DNA of 64,000 nucleotides from Adiantum capillus-veneris (GCA_014529385.2 CM043945.1:1627312-1691311), one strand, 5' to 3'. Numbered from the stretch's first letter, positions 21,338 through 33,559 are shown. Notes: generated by a model from the sequence alone, not told the origin. Program-made: numbers and translations.

Positions 21338-22264
21338 TCAGCGTATGCTGAATTTGATCGCTGTAGGAGACAATCGATCTTCTTCTCTATCCCTGTTCTT
21401 GTCTTGATCTTGTGCTTGTTGAAGATTTGGCGTTGAATTTGGAATCTTTTCTCCTTCATTTGCTTTCATTTGCACTTTTTTTGGAGTCTGCTTCTTTGAA
21501 ATAGCTTTTGTCGATTCTTCAGGTATGTCAATGATGACATATTCTCGTTGTTGCTCTGGTTTCTTCATGTGCACTTTGGCATCATGCTCCTTGACGTAGC
21601 TATCTGTTTCACCTTTTCTGCCTTCACACTCACAAATCTCGTTAGCTTCCTTCAACACCTTCATCGTAAATACGGGAGTTATATCATACCCTTCCTCATC
21701 ACAAAATTTAGTCGGGGTCACCTCATTCACACACACATCAAGAGTCGCCAGTATTTGATCCCATCCAAAGGGTTCAAATAATTGCTCTGGAAAGGGTTTC
21801 GGTATGTAAGCTTCATCGTCCATTGATCTTTCTAGGATGCAATCCTCCTTCACTGAGCTTCCACACTTCGAAGCACCACACATCCAAAGTTCTTGTTTGG
21901 TTTGTAGCCACTCAAGTATCTCTTTCCCATTGACTATAGTAGAGTCAATTTCTTCTAAAGGAGTTCTATTCACATCTCTATAGCTATGGTCTTTTATGCT
22001 TATTTTTGTGGTGATCTTTTTATGTCTCAAGTAGATATAGTCATAGCCCCAATCTTGAACCATCTTAAGTTGACTCATGAAAAGTCTTCCTAAAATGATA
22101 TCAAAATTGTTCCCTTTTCCAAAATCTACTATTGCAAATGTATGTTCATATTCAATTCCACAAGAAGTCACAATAATTTGCTCTAGGATACCCAGAGGTT
22201 TTTCAGTGTATCCATCTGCAAGTTGCAGCTTCATTTTAGTTTTCCTAAGCGCCGGTCTACCCTA
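21338..22264 (-). CDS. Aspartic protease C-terminal half and acidic spacer
   Basis: The frame 22234-21338 begins KLQLADGYTEKPLG, then YEHTFAIVDFGKGNNFDIILGRLF, the second half of a retropepsin. The catalytic part lies just upstream in another frame: about 22330-22290 reads LAILDSGAGVAIA. The spacer has FCDEEGYDITPV and a basic tail. The whole region is collinear with 11.7-10.6 kb of the gypsy relic, which proves common descent. Confidence 0.7.
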
Positions 22265-22398
22265 TTTTTCCCAAATGTCTTTTGTGGCTATGGCTACTCC
22301 AGCCCCACTATCAAGTATAGCCAATGTTTTAACTCCTTTGTATTCCACAGGTAAGGTGGTGTTTCCTTCTTCTCCTTTGCAATATTCCCCCACCTTGT

Positions 22399-23790
22399 TT
22401 ATTGGCACAGGTTTAGCGTTTGCACTTTCTTGTTGAGTTTTGTTTGATTGTTCATTTGAGGTAGATCTTGAAGAGGTATCTTTAATCCCATCATCCCCAA
22501 ATTGTTGCCTACTTCATCCCATACATGTGGTCTAATCTTAAGCAGTTCAGATAGAGTAATGGTGCAATGTATTGGAGCTGACATCAACTCTTGCATACTC
22601 TTTGTATCCATCATCTTGGATATGGCTTTCCTCTGAGATGGCACCACTGTAGTATCTGAGTCTGCCTCATGTTCTCCTATGTATGAGGGTAACGTCTTCA
22701 AGGACTCTGGTTTGCTTTCAATTAAAACTTCTGTCCCTGCATCTCCCTTTAGAGATTGAATGTCTCCCTGATAGACTTCATGCCCTATATTGACCTCAGT
22801 TATGGGTGCAGATTGGAAAGTCGCACTTCCATCTTTTGCACTTCTAATTGCTTCCCACAATTCATTTGTCCATGGCTCATGTATCTCTGGGATAGGTGCC
22901 ATAAATTGTGATCTTGACCTTGCATCATTAGTGGTGTTGGCCACTACTTGATCATCTAGTTTAATTTCTAGGTTGTTGGTTTCTTGTGTTGCAGTCTTTG
23001 CTTGCACATCCTTTTGTGATTCTAGCTCAATGTTTCTTTGAGTTAATGTTTCAACAACCTTTGCCTTAGGCATTTCAAATCCAACACTTTTTGGTCTTGT
23101 TCCTGGAGGTGGAATTGGTGCTTCAAGATCCATCATTGCCTGTGCAGTTTTTACCAATTCCTTACACATTTTCAACCTCTCAGTCTCTACCTCAGCATGA
23201 GGATATTTCATCCCTCGTTGCTCTAGGGTTTGGTTGGGGTTCAATCTAGCCTCATATGCTTCCAATGCAACATCTAATGGCTCTATGACTTTGTCTACCA
23301 ACACAGATCCTCCAGAAGACGCCTTCCTTGGTTTCTTATCACTCACCACCGTTTTGTTTTCTCATTCTTGTTTTAACTGCTCCTTTGTCTCTTGTAATTA
23401 TGTTTGTAGTGCAGTTTGATTTGTAATTGTTTTTGCTTTAATTTTGTCTCTTTTGGCTTTCCAAGATTTTCTCCCAATCCTCACTGACACACTAGTTGTC
23501 TCCCCTTGTTTGGGTTGTTGATCTTTCTCCTCATTAGCTTGGTCCTCAGCATTTTCTTTTGCTTGGGCTCTCGTCACTACCTTCACAGGAATTTTGGGTT
23601 CTGCCTCTGATCCACTTGGAGAAGGTAACACTCCCACAACATTCATTATTGTTTTCCCCAGTTTGTTTGGGTGTTTTGGACAATTTGGAACAACGTGTGT
23701 AATGGCACACTCCAAACAATATCCAATTATATCTACACGAGAACAATTCTTGGCCCAATGATTACCTCCACACTTTTAGCATGGTCCGTC
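22399..23790 (-). pseudogene. Gag C-terminal part: zinc knuckles, linker and polar region
   Basis: The upper part (23775-23398) has Cys/His clusters (KCGGNHWAKNCS and YCLECAITHVVPNCP), then VKVVTRAQAKENAE, the same linker phrase type as VNVITRSQ in the gypsy relic. An in-frame stop precedes the first knuckle. The lower frame (23349-22399) is a 316-codon polar stretch leading to the protease, without an enzyme motif. Confidence 0.65.
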
Positions 23791-25630
23791 TTGTTAGTCA
23801 CTGGTGGCACATTTGATGGTTGTTCTTGCTTAGCCAGAATGTTCTCTGGTCTACGCTCTTGATTGGCTATGAACATCAGAGTGTCCTCATTCAATGAATA
23901 GAGTTTTCTCATAGGTTCTTGCCCTAGCCTAGGTTGTGATACCTCAGCTCTTTGTAAAGCCCTTGATACAACCCTATTTTGATTTAATGGATGATTTGGT
24001 AATGGCATTTTTTTTTCTATTTTATGTCCAAATAGTATCCCCCTCGTGTAGGTTTGATTATAGTAGCACTCACTCATCTCATGATTGGTCCATTTTTGCT
24101 CAATGGCACACCATTTTATTCGTTGTGCTACTTGTGCTGCTAGCTCATCTAGGTTGGTCATTAATTGAGACATAACCACTTGCCTTGTGTTGGTTTCACT
24201 AGATGCTAAAGGAGCATTATCCATAGTGATCTTTGTATCACCAATTTCCTCGCCATAGGCTTTACAATTGTCAGGTATAACGCTTCTCTCGTGACTTGTT
24301 CAAAGGAAGTACATCCTTTTAAGTGCAAATCTTTCTTGAGAGTTTCATTTTTCAAACCCTCTATGAAGAGAATTGATAACCTTTCATCCTGTGCTAACTC
24401 GCGTTCCGGACATCTCTCTATATATTGTTTGAAGCGTAGCGATGCTTCCTTCACTCTCTCATCTTCTTTTTGCTTGAATGCATAGATTTGGGACACTGTG
24501 TTATTCTTGATTCTCCTTTTAGAGAACTCCACAACAAATTCTTGCAACAGTTGTTCAACATTTGAGAAGGCATTTTTGTCCAACGGTTGGAACCAATTCA
24601 ATGCTATCCCTTCCAATGTTAACCCAAATCCCTCATACTGTGTATGAAAATAAAATACTTGTTCGGCTCTTAACACTTGTTTGAACAAGGATGCATGTAC
24701 GTATGGATCCCTTAATCCATCATACTTCTTCTTGACACATTTGGCCAATTGATATGGTCTCATTGGTTTTGGTTCAACCATGTATCTTAGCGTGTTGGGG
24801 TCTCTCACAAAGACATCCCTCGTTCCTTCTTCTCGTCTTGGAGAAAATCCTGGTGGAATCCCCTTTGAGACATGTTTTGAAAATGTTGATGGATTTGTAA
24901 GTCTAATTGGTGGTCTCTTAGTTCCACTCAATGAGGTAGGAGCTACACTCTCGTGAATAGCTATTTTGGATGTTTGAGGTCCATCTGATTCCATAGTTTC
25001 AATGTTAGGTTCTTGCAAATCAGTCTCAAAAAACCTTGGTACGCTTACACTCGGTTGAAAGTAGTAAGCAGAGATTGGAGTACCCATGTATGTATATCTT
25101 TCTAGCTCAATTGGGCTGATAAGTTTGTACTCTCGTCCATAATTATCTACCATTAGAACTTGCACTCCCTGGTCATCTGTGTATGTGAAGGCATAGAGGT
25201 TCTTGTAGTCTGTCAACTCTTCAATGATGGAATTTAAACATCTATAGAAGTTTTTTTGATCCCCAATAGGTAACCTATAAAGGCCATCATAAGTGTAATC
25301 CATTAGAACTCTCGTGGCTTCATTGGTTTTGATGAACCTCACGTTGGGTTTGTTGATTAGAGGATGCTTCTCCTCTAAGTCTCCGGCAATTTCCACTTTT
25401 GCTCTTCCAAACTCCCACATTTTAGTTGATTGGTTTGGCTTCCAGTGAGCTACATGATCACTTGACAAATATCCATAAGCCATGCCTTGAGGTTTGGCTT
25501 GATATGATTGATAAGCCTCATGGTCCTGTCTCAACCCTCTTGTTATAGGTGTTGCAGTATTTCTGGTTGTTTGTGTAGGTGGCATAGCTCTGAGTTGAGT
25601 GGGAAACCCTAATGATGGATGAGTTGTCAT
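23733..25630 (-). CDS. Gag (capsid region)
   Basis: The 474-codon frame from 25630 contains a retrotransposon gag domain: FGLTLEGIALNWFQPLDKNA, LLQEFVVEFSKRRIKNN, DERVKEASLRFKQYIERCPE and SILFIEGLKNETLKKDLH. A second frame (24224-23733) continues past a shift near 24210, with ALASSETNTRQVVMSQL and a Cys/His start. A capsid would assemble particles carrying the element RNA. Start choice: this ATG is the first long-frame Met after the leader. Confidence 0.75.
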
Positions 25631-25639
25631 GTTTAAGCC

Positions 25640-28106
25640 TCACTCAATACTCTCAAGATGGTCCGTGATAAGAACACCTTGGCTTAGTGCACACAATCCC
25701 TTTTCACCCCTGGTCAAGTCTCTAAAAAGTCAGGAATTTGTGACTTTTTTGGTCTCTAGAAATTGGTTCTGGGTACCCTAAAAGTTTGGAATTAGGAAAC
25801 CTAGCCATACCTGACTCAATTTGGAGTTGTCTATCAAAATTTAGAGCACTTTTGGTGAACTGCACTTGAAACAGCACTCAAAACAATCTCAGGACCAGGA
25901 CACAGGAACTTTGGCTTGTATCTTGGCTTCCGGAGGGTATTTTTCACTCAAACTTGAGATTTGGGATGTCCTCAAGTATGTCTACAAACTTATGAAGTCA
26001 GATACCCCCACTATGTAGAGGTACACCGATCGCGATCATTGACCCCATGTCAGAGATTTGGAAGGATTTTGCACAGTAGCTAGCCCTTGATGTCTTGATA
26101 CCAAGTGTCTTTGTATTTTTGAATTTGGAGATGTTTTGACCAATGAAAACCCAAATCCCAGGTGGTTTTGCAGTTATTGGCCTGATTGTGTAACTGGGAC
26201 TTTTGACCACTTTCTTTTGCTTTTTTGATCTTGCTCCTTTTGGAAAATATGTTGCACTAGATGTCAACTACCTACTAAAAAATTTTCAATCCAAAATGTC
26301 ACTGGGGTACACCGATCGCGATCGTAGTTCCAGCTCCTTTTTGCATGAATTTTAGGAGTTGATAGATATGGGTATGATTAGTCTATTCCCAAACCCACTT
26401 TGCATTTGGATCACAAAAACTTGAATTTTCTCAAAATTTTGGTATGGAGGATCAGTGATCAGTGTTTGCCCTATTTGACAACTGTCTTTTGGTTTTTTGA
26501 CCCTGGTTCTTTTGAGAAAGTTGTTTGTCTAGTCATCAAGTACCTACTCACCAAGTCTCAACTCAAAATGTCACTATGGTACACCAATCACGATCCTACT
26601 TTGGAGCCCAAATTGGATGAAACTTGTGGATATGGTAGACAATGATGTGTACAGTCTACTCCCCAAATCTTTTTGAATTTGGACAAGAAAAAGTCAAGTT
26701 TTCACCAGATCTTGGTCTGCTACAGTGGTTTCCTGACTGTCTGCTGTTTTTGGCTATTTTGGTTATTTTTTTAAAATTTTGATAACTCCTGGTATCTTAT
26801 ATAACCTAGGTGTATGTGTGGGTAAAGTCTGGTCAAAATCTGGCACTGAGGTACAACGATCGCGATCGTAGTTTGGAGCCCAAATTGGATGAAACTTCAC
26901 CAGGTTGTTCAGTAGGCTATTTTAACACTACCTGCCAGACACTTTTGTATTTGGACTCAAAAAAGTCAAGAATTTACCATTTCTTGGTTGAAAGTGTCTG
27001 TTTTTCAGAATCTGTCAGTTTGATCTGATTTTGGTGCTTGATTTGGGATTTGGAAGCTATCTGGGGTTGTCCTGTGTACAGGCTATCCCTCTGTATGGTT
27101 TCTTCCTAGTCTTGATGTGTTTTGGTCTTCTGAAAGTCAATTTCTATGCCAGTTTAGCAGTTTTTGACTTGGATCTGTATTCAGATGGTTTGACAAGAAT
27201 TTTGAGGTTTCTGGCTCTAGGTCCGTTAGACTTTTATGTTTGTATACACCTGAGGATCCCACATATGAAATTTGGTCAAAATATGGCACTTAGGTACACT
27301 GATCGCGATCGTAGTTCTGAGCCCAAATTAGACCAAATTTGGCATGCTTGTAGACACTGATGTTTTAAGGCTATCCCCCAAGTCTTTTTGCATTTAGATC
27401 ACCAAAAGTCAAAATTTTACACTTTCTGGGTCTGTCAGGCTAGTTTTACCCAAGTGGCCTGATTTCCTTGATTTTTGATGTTTTTGGGTGTGGTTGCTTT
27501 AGACAAACTTGTTTAGAATCTTATCAGGAAGGCACATGTCAAATCTTGTACAATTCTGACACTGAGGTACACTGATCGCGATCGTAGTACCAGAGCCAAA
27601 TTTGATGAAATTTTACAGTCTCTCTCCGACAAATATTTCCCAGTGTTTGGTGCTACCACTTTGTGATTTGAATCAATTTCAGCTCTGTTTGGTCAGATTT
27701 TCAAATTTCAGAGTCTTATGGCCCTTTTGCCAAAGTTATGGTTTTCTAGTGTTTTTGACTCTATCTTTTGTCCCAAATCTGACTGTAATGTGATTTACTT
27801 ATCCTACTCCTAAGTACAGAAATGAAAGAACATAAGAAAATGAATCAAACAAAACAAACAGGATAAAAAACGGATGATGGATCAGTACTCAATCAATACA
27901 AAGAAATTTGAAGAGAAAAAAATGCTTAAAGCAACCTCACTCACAACTCCCTATATCTCTCAAGAGTAGATCTAGCCAGTCCACCGACCCTAGACTCCAC
28001 TAAGCACTAAACCCCTGTCTAGATGCTTCACTGAAATGTAAATTATCTTTTGGAACAATAAGAAAACTCTGAATACGCACTCGGTCACTCATCACGTAAG
28101 ATTCAT
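25640..28106 (-). repeat. Leader with six spaced palindromic motifs (about 273-bp step)
   Basis: The core CGATCGCGATCG or a close variant, within GGTACAC-core-TAGT, occurs at 26027, 26313, 26585 (CAATCACGATCC), 26857, 27300 and 27573. The steps are 286, 272, 272, 443 and 273 bp. Sequence beyond the core also repeats, for example GAGCCCAAATTGGATGAAACTT after it and a GATCAC/GGACAAGAAAAAGTCAA-type phrase further on, so it is a diverged tandem array. It lies between the primer site and gag, where retroelement RNAs carry packaging and dimer signals. No coding frame is supported. Confidence 0.8.
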
Positions 28107-28124
28107 TCCCCGGCAACGGCGCCA
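28107..28124 (-). promoter_or_regulatory. Primer binding site, tRNA-Asp type
   Basis: On the - strand TGGCGCCGTTGCCGGGGA begins one base after the LTR end. This matches the 3' end of plant tRNA-Asp, a primer used by several gypsy groups. It sets the element's direction. Confidence 0.87.
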
Positions 28125-28125
28125 A

Positions 28126-28770
28126 TGTTTGCGGGTCGCCGTGACGGACGTCCATAGCATAGCTCTCAAGCATCAACATAAAATTATCGATACAGGGGAA
28201 GCGACTCGGATGAGGCATGGAAACTCACTAGGGTGTCAATCCTAATGAAGTGAACTCAAAGAGATGCAACTACTAACTCTACAAGCAAATCAAACGCACG
28301 AAAGCCAAGTAATCTGCCTATGTCCTTCTACACAGCTCTACAGTCATCACGCCCGTTCACCATACAAATCATATCGGAATCGCACGAAACTTGAAGGAAA
28401 GCTACAGGGGACTATCAGGAACATACCCTATCACTATCTACAGCATTCTGGAGAGGTACAAATATTGCGATCGTTCGTCCCACAGTACGCAAAAACAGTA
28501 AACTGATGATCCTAAAGGGTCATTTTTGGGTCCCTAAAGCCTATCCTAGGGTCAAAACAACATAAAATACGCATATAAACACTCAAAACAGCGATTTAAG
28601 GCCTAAACGGATGCGTTTGAAACCTTCACCGAATCTTGAATGCTTACACTTGAATGAAAGAGCAAAGTGAGAGGAACACAATGCAAGAAACAAAACTGAA
28701 TTTGGATTACCGTAGCCACAGACGCGATGATTACAAGTTTGAGCAAAGAGGCAGCTCTCTGTGCGTGACA
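28126..28770 (-). repeat. 5' LTR, truncated
   Basis: This matches 17761-18405 with few differences (for example CCGTGACG against CCGCGACG). Homology stops after CTCTGTGCGT, and the outer ~290 bp that the left LTR has, including its TATA-type region, are missing. The copy can therefore no longer be transcribed from its own promoter. Confidence 0.87.
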
Positions 28771-29715
28771 GTGGATTTTGTTAATGGCCGACACTTATAC
28801 TCATCAGGAGCCAAATCACAATGATCACTAAAATCTGTCTAGTGTAGGTCAATCCTAGGGGATAATACTTGGCATAGTCTACCAATCCCCCCATTCCCCT
28901 CTTTTCCTTGGCCTCAAATTGCTTTTGCATCTTTTTGGTATCTACTTGAGGTATTGTTTTTGCAGCACTTTAGCAACATCCAAATGGCTTGCAATTGTGG
29001 GAGAACATATCTTCTGTTGCTCATTACTCTCCCCACCAAACTTTGGCTCACCAATGTCTTCAATTACAACTGCCTTTTCTTTGCCATTAGCTTTTTCCAT
29101 ACCTTCATTTGGAGCAATGACATTGATAGGTATGATACCTAAAGCATTGATATGATCGGTTGTCTCTTCATTTGTGCTATGTAAAAGACTTGTTGCCTCT
29201 CCTTGGATCTCGAAGTTTGGTTGAGTATATGATTTCTCTTTGTCAATGGTTGAATCAACCAGGTTGACTTGTTCCTGACTTGGCACAAATAATTTTGCCT
29301 TCTTGAGAAAGGGAATTTTGCATCCACCAAATGAATCACACATAATAGCATAATATTGAAGTATCATGCCAATAATGACTTCATGTGGATGATCAAGTTC
29401 AACATACCATCCCCTAGATAGCATACAATCTTTTGTTTCTGTTTTCATCTTCGAGAATGCATAATTTTTGAGGTGTAGAAGCACTTTTTGCCCTTACTTA
29501 CCTCAATGCTTAAGCAAGATTTTCCACTATCATTCATGTCCTCACTTATATTTTTCACCACGCTATGTCCACAAAGTCACTTTTTGATGACTTAACTGAA
29601 AAGAAATGGATCCTTGGAAGTTTTCCACCATTGAGATTATAAAAATCTAGAAACCACCATGTGTTTTGTGAATCTTCAACACAATCCACTGGTTCACCAA
29701 CCTCTTGTATAGGCA
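28771..29715 (-). other. Unassigned segment between truncated LTR and viral copy A
   Basis: A 180-codon - strand frame (29484-28942) and the lower part of the frame ending at 29555 cover most of this segment. Phrases such as HPHEVIIGMILQYYAIMCDS and FGGCKIPFLKKAKLF are protein-like, but I recognise no family. Viral similarity stops sharply at about 29715, and LTR similarity stops at 28770, so this is a third sequence caught between two breakpoints. Confidence 0.45.
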
Positions 29716-31316
29716 CGATAGAGCTACCACATGTGGTAGTGTAGCTCAGGGGTAATAGCGAAGTCAGTTCAGCTTGACGAAGCTTACTGGTCGATGGAGT
29801 AACAGATTGTTTGGCTTTTACCAGTGCTTCCACCCTGCTAAGAATATCATATTGGAGTTCTGTAATTTCTTTTAATGCATTGGTATGCCAAAGTGAGACA
29901 GACTCAATAGGTTGCAGACGAGAATTAGCAGGAGGCAAAATATATGGTTCACTGAATTTAAGCTTTTTTTCAGCTACCTGTTCTTTGGTTAGCAACGTTA
30001 CTCCATTTTGAAGAAAATCAGAAGTGACCAGTCGATTACAGAGTTTGCACCTGTAAAGGCCTTCAATATCTTTATATGTTTCAGGATGTAGACAAAGCAG
30101 CATATCTTTCGCATGTCGTCGACCACTCATTGGTCTGCTAGATGAAACAGATTCACTTACATGTTCTTTATACTGAGGTCTTTGCAGAAGTAGTCCTAAG
30201 TCTTTGCGAGACTTAGACTTTCCAAGTAGCTTATACTAATCTGTTTGCTCCAATCTTTCAATTGAAATCTTCATGGGTTGTTGGGCCTTGTTCAGTAGAG
30301 TTTTAGATATATCCAATTTCCATTCAGAGGGAAATTCAACTTCCTGCCACTGCATGATCTCGGGTAGAGATCCTTGGGAAGTTGGATCAACCTTCATTAC
30401 TATATTCTGGCCTTTCTCATTTGATTGAGCATTACAGAGATATCCAAAATTATAGACTGACATGAGACATGTGTTAACAATTCTCACTATAATGCGATAG
30501 ACTATTTGTAAATGATTAGATTGGTATTTCAAATCTAGCCCATTCATTTTAATTAACAGAGAGACTATCTCACTGAAGTAATGATCTGTTAGGCTAACAG
30601 GAATTTAGGATAACACTCGATGTAAATAGGACCATTAGATAGAATACCCTGAATTATGCTAATAGTTTGATCTTGTAGGTTTCTATGTCGGGTGTCTAAG
30701 AGAGCACCGATACAAGATACATTTAATCCTTGTCTAAACAAGGGAACTATACCAATAGTTATATAACCTATATGGACAAACTGATGTCCTTTACTAAGAG
30801 CCTTTGCTTGGAACTCTTCTAGTTCTTGGAACAGATGTATGACATGATTGTCAACATCACTGTCTTTTACAGTTAATTTTCCATGGGTTTCATGGAGCAA
30901 AGTATGAGCAGATAAGGTAAATACCTTTTGATGTTTGTAGATCTGGTTGGTATTTACGTTCAGTAGACTCCACTTGGCTGAAGGGTTCTGCTCTTCAACT
31001 TCCATGTTGTTAGAGAGGAGCTTCTTGAAAGAGGATACAATCATTGCCATTGTTGAAATTGATTGTTGCTTTTAGATAACAAAAGCCCTTCTCATGTCAA
31101 TGGACTCCGGATATGTCGAAACACTACGCAGTGGGATATAGAGAGACTTATCACGCATGTGGAAAGCCTATGTCTAAGTGGCACACAAAGCCTAAGCGAC
31201 GGCCGCAGAAAGAGGCAGTTTGCTCTCACCAACAATGTAGAGAGTCCTCACGAGCACTCAGGATTTCTCTCAGTTTCTCTCACTGCTACACAACAACAAT
31301 AACAAGTTTTGGCTCA
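29716..31316 (-). mobile_element. Endogenous caulimovirid copy A: leader and movement protein
   Basis: A leader of about 265 bp is followed by a movement protein frame from ATG 31050. This has the 30K-superfamily core (HIGYITIGIVPLFRQGLN, then LLDTRHRNLQDQTISIIQG and GPIYIECYP) and is broken by stops at about 30590 and 30240. The Cys/His motif CxH-x12-CxxC follows at about 30095-30035. The copy ends at 29716, where the coat protein should begin. Movement proteins help virus pass plasmodesmata; this copy cannot make one because of the stops. Confidence 0.82.
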
Positions 31317-31432
31317 GCTTGTTGACTTGTTATTGTTGTTGTGTAAGCATGAGAGAAACTGAGAGAAATCCTGAGTGCTCATGAGAACTCTCTACATCTT
31401 TGGTGAGAGCAAACTGCCTCTTTCGGCCGTCG
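31197..31432. repeat. Inverted repeat at the head-to-head junction of copies A and B
   Basis: Arms 31197-31306 and 31325-31432 are reverse complements with scattered mismatches around an 18-nt centre. Each arm is the viral leader, so the two copies start back to back at the same leader position. Confidence 0.9.
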
Positions 31433-33235
31433 TCTCTCTGTTAATTAAAACCAATGGGCATGATTTGAAATATCAATCTGATCATTTACAAATAGCCTAT
31501 CTCATTATAGTGAGAACTGTTAACACATATCTCCCGTCAGTCTATAATTTTGGATATCTCTGTAATGCTCAATCAAATGAAAAGGCCAGAATATAGTAAT
31601 GAAGGCTGATACAACTTCCCATGGATGTCTACCCGAGATCGTGCAGTGGCAAGTAGTTGAATTTTGCTCTGAATGGAAATTGGATATTTCCAAAACTCTA
31701 TTGAACGAGGCCCATCAACCCATGAATATGTCAATTGAAAGATTGGGGCTTAGAGATCAATATAAGTTGCTTGGAAATTCTAAGTCTTGCAAAGACTTGG
31801 GACTACTTCTGCAAAGGCCTCAGTATAAAGGACATGTAAGTGGATCTGTTTCATCTAGTAGACCATCGGCCAGTGGTCGACGACATGCAAAAAATATGAT
31901 GCTTTGTCTGCATCTTGAAACATATAAGGACACTGAAGGCCTTTACAGGTGCATACTTTGTAATCGACTTGTCGCTACTGATTTTCTCCTTCATTCTCAA
32001 AGTTGGTTTAAAAATGCATTAAAGCATCATATTTTTCCTCCTTCATTCTCAAATTTGGTTCAAAAATGCATTAAAGCATATGGTTTACAGCTTGACGACC
32101 AAATCACATTAGCACAGATAAATTCTTTTATTGATGAAGTCACAGATCTTGAATGTGTTCGACTCAGAATGAAGAAAGAATTAAAGCAGGTCAAAGGATT
32201 TAATTCAAGTTTTTGTAGCAAAGAAACGAGGTCAAGGACTTTGGATGTGCTGCGGCTGAAAAGAAATACTCCTGCAAAATAAAGAAACACAGAAACAGAT
32301 TTGGAAAGAAATAAAAAGTAGCTTGTAGGACCAGAAAGCTGTTCAGACAAGAAAGAAAGACAGTCTGGTGCTACATCTACGAGAAAGAAGGGGATATCAC
32401 TCCAGAATACCCTAAACGTAAAAAAAAAGGTTTGGAAATTCTTTACTCAAAAGTATGAGTATGAAGTTTTCTACTGTAACAGGTTCCAGAAGCATGAGAT
32501 TTCTCTCAATGAATATATGGACTATGATTCAGATGAAGAAGAAACCTCTAACTCTACAACCTCTGAATTAGTCACTGAAGAAGCTTCAGCCTTCTCTGAC
32601 GACAAATCTTCTGCAATGTTTAATATGGTTAGGAAACCATATGCATTTCCAAAGGAAGCAAGGGTTCAAACAGAATCTTCCTCTTCTTCTCAAACTCCAA
32701 GTACAGATATAGAAGATTCATAACCCTCATGGATGGGACAAAGGAGACCATCTACATTAAATCTATCCAAAGAACAGAAAGATTATAAACTCCTTCCCCC
32801 ATTTAGCAACATGACTGAACATGCTGAGACTTTGGCTAAAACAGAGGAATGGAGAAGAATGGTCCACCTTGGACTAAGATAGAGTTCAGGGACACCTCTA
32901 ACTCCTGCTAGCTGTCAACTTGAGTCTACTACTTTGCAAACTCCTCTTACTGCTCAGAAATCGAGTAAGTCAGCAACTGAAAAGCAAGATAGATATCATG
33001 CTGAAGAACACCAAGCAAAAGCAAACCAAGCCATGTTCTCAATAATTGATCAGGTAAACAATCGTATTGAGCAACTGCACAAGAAAGTGCTTAATACTCA
33101 ATCACAGTTAGTTGGTATTGAAGCTAAAGTAGATCAATGTCATGGAGAACTTTAATATCTGATCAACAAAGCAACTATGAATTATATTGCTCAAGAACTA
33201 GTATCAGAATGGCAGCAAGAGCAAATAGAAAATAC
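31317..33235 (+). mobile_element. Endogenous caulimovirid copy B, 5' part
   Basis: After the leader arm the copy jumps (about 31434) into the second half of the movement protein (YQSDHLQIAYLIIVRTVNT). It continues through the CxH-x12-CxxC motif near 31910 and then jumps again (about 31990) to the coat protein C-terminus (PPSFSNLVQ...DEVTDLECVRLRMKKE), so most of the coat protein is absent. A small tandem duplication lies at about 31987-32078. The CCHC knuckle near 32380 is degenerate. Stops occur throughout. It is interrupted at 33235 by the copia element and resumes at 41010. Confidence 0.83.
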
Positions 33236-33462
33236 TGTTACCATATACGTGTGGTAGTGATGTGTGTGAACACACTAGGACCGTCGGGGCATTTTTTCCC
33301 TCTTTAGGAGTTTTTCTCCCCTGAGCATTGTATATACGCCAATCACTCTAGGGCTATCTATCTTTTCATTGCACACTAAGTAATACACTCTCTATTGTGT
33401 GCCTTGAGCTTCCTTCGTCTTCTCCAAGATGTGTGTGTTTCTCTGCAACCCTAATTCCAACA
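33236..33462 (+). repeat. Copia 1, 5' LTR (227 bp)
   Basis: TGTTACCATATACG...TTCCAACA, with TGTATATACG as a TATA-type region in the middle. Confidence 0.95.
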
Positions 33463-33464
33463 AT

Positions 33465-33476
33465 TGGTATCAGAGC
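33465..33476 (+). promoter_or_regulatory. Copia 1 primer binding site (initiator tRNA-Met)
   Basis: TGGTATCAGAGC two bases after the LTR is the standard plant copia primer site. Confidence 0.95.
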
Positions 33477-33559
33477 AGGTTGCATCCTCCCGGGCTTAGT
33501 CGACAGCTGCTCCAATACACGCCTGCTCACTTTCTCCAATTTCTGTGAGCTTTGGCGAG

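Larger units (their letters stand above)
17761..28770 (-). mobile_element. Large non-autonomous LTR retrotransposon lacking RT, RNase H and INT
   Basis: The left LTR (17761-18699) and partial right LTR (28126-28770) are direct repeats with a polypurine tract and a tRNA-Asp-type primer site placed for - strand transcription. The inside, read on the - strand, is a long leader with spaced palindromic repeats (28100-25640), gag (25630-23733), zinc/linker (23790-22399), protease and spacer (22264-21338), and an ORF with a protease-like start and tryptophan-rich repeats (21337-19838). No RT, RNase H or integrase motif is present. Replication would need enzymes from a relative such as the element at 5.6-14 kb. 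Confidence 0.88.

Noticed and set aside
26019-27590. CRISPR-like array
   Set aside because: The repeats are about 273 bp apart, diverged, and lie between a primer site and gag of an LTR element in plant DNA.
28107-28124. tRNA-Asp gene
   Set aside because: Only the 18-nt complement of the tRNA 3' end is present, at the position of a primer site.
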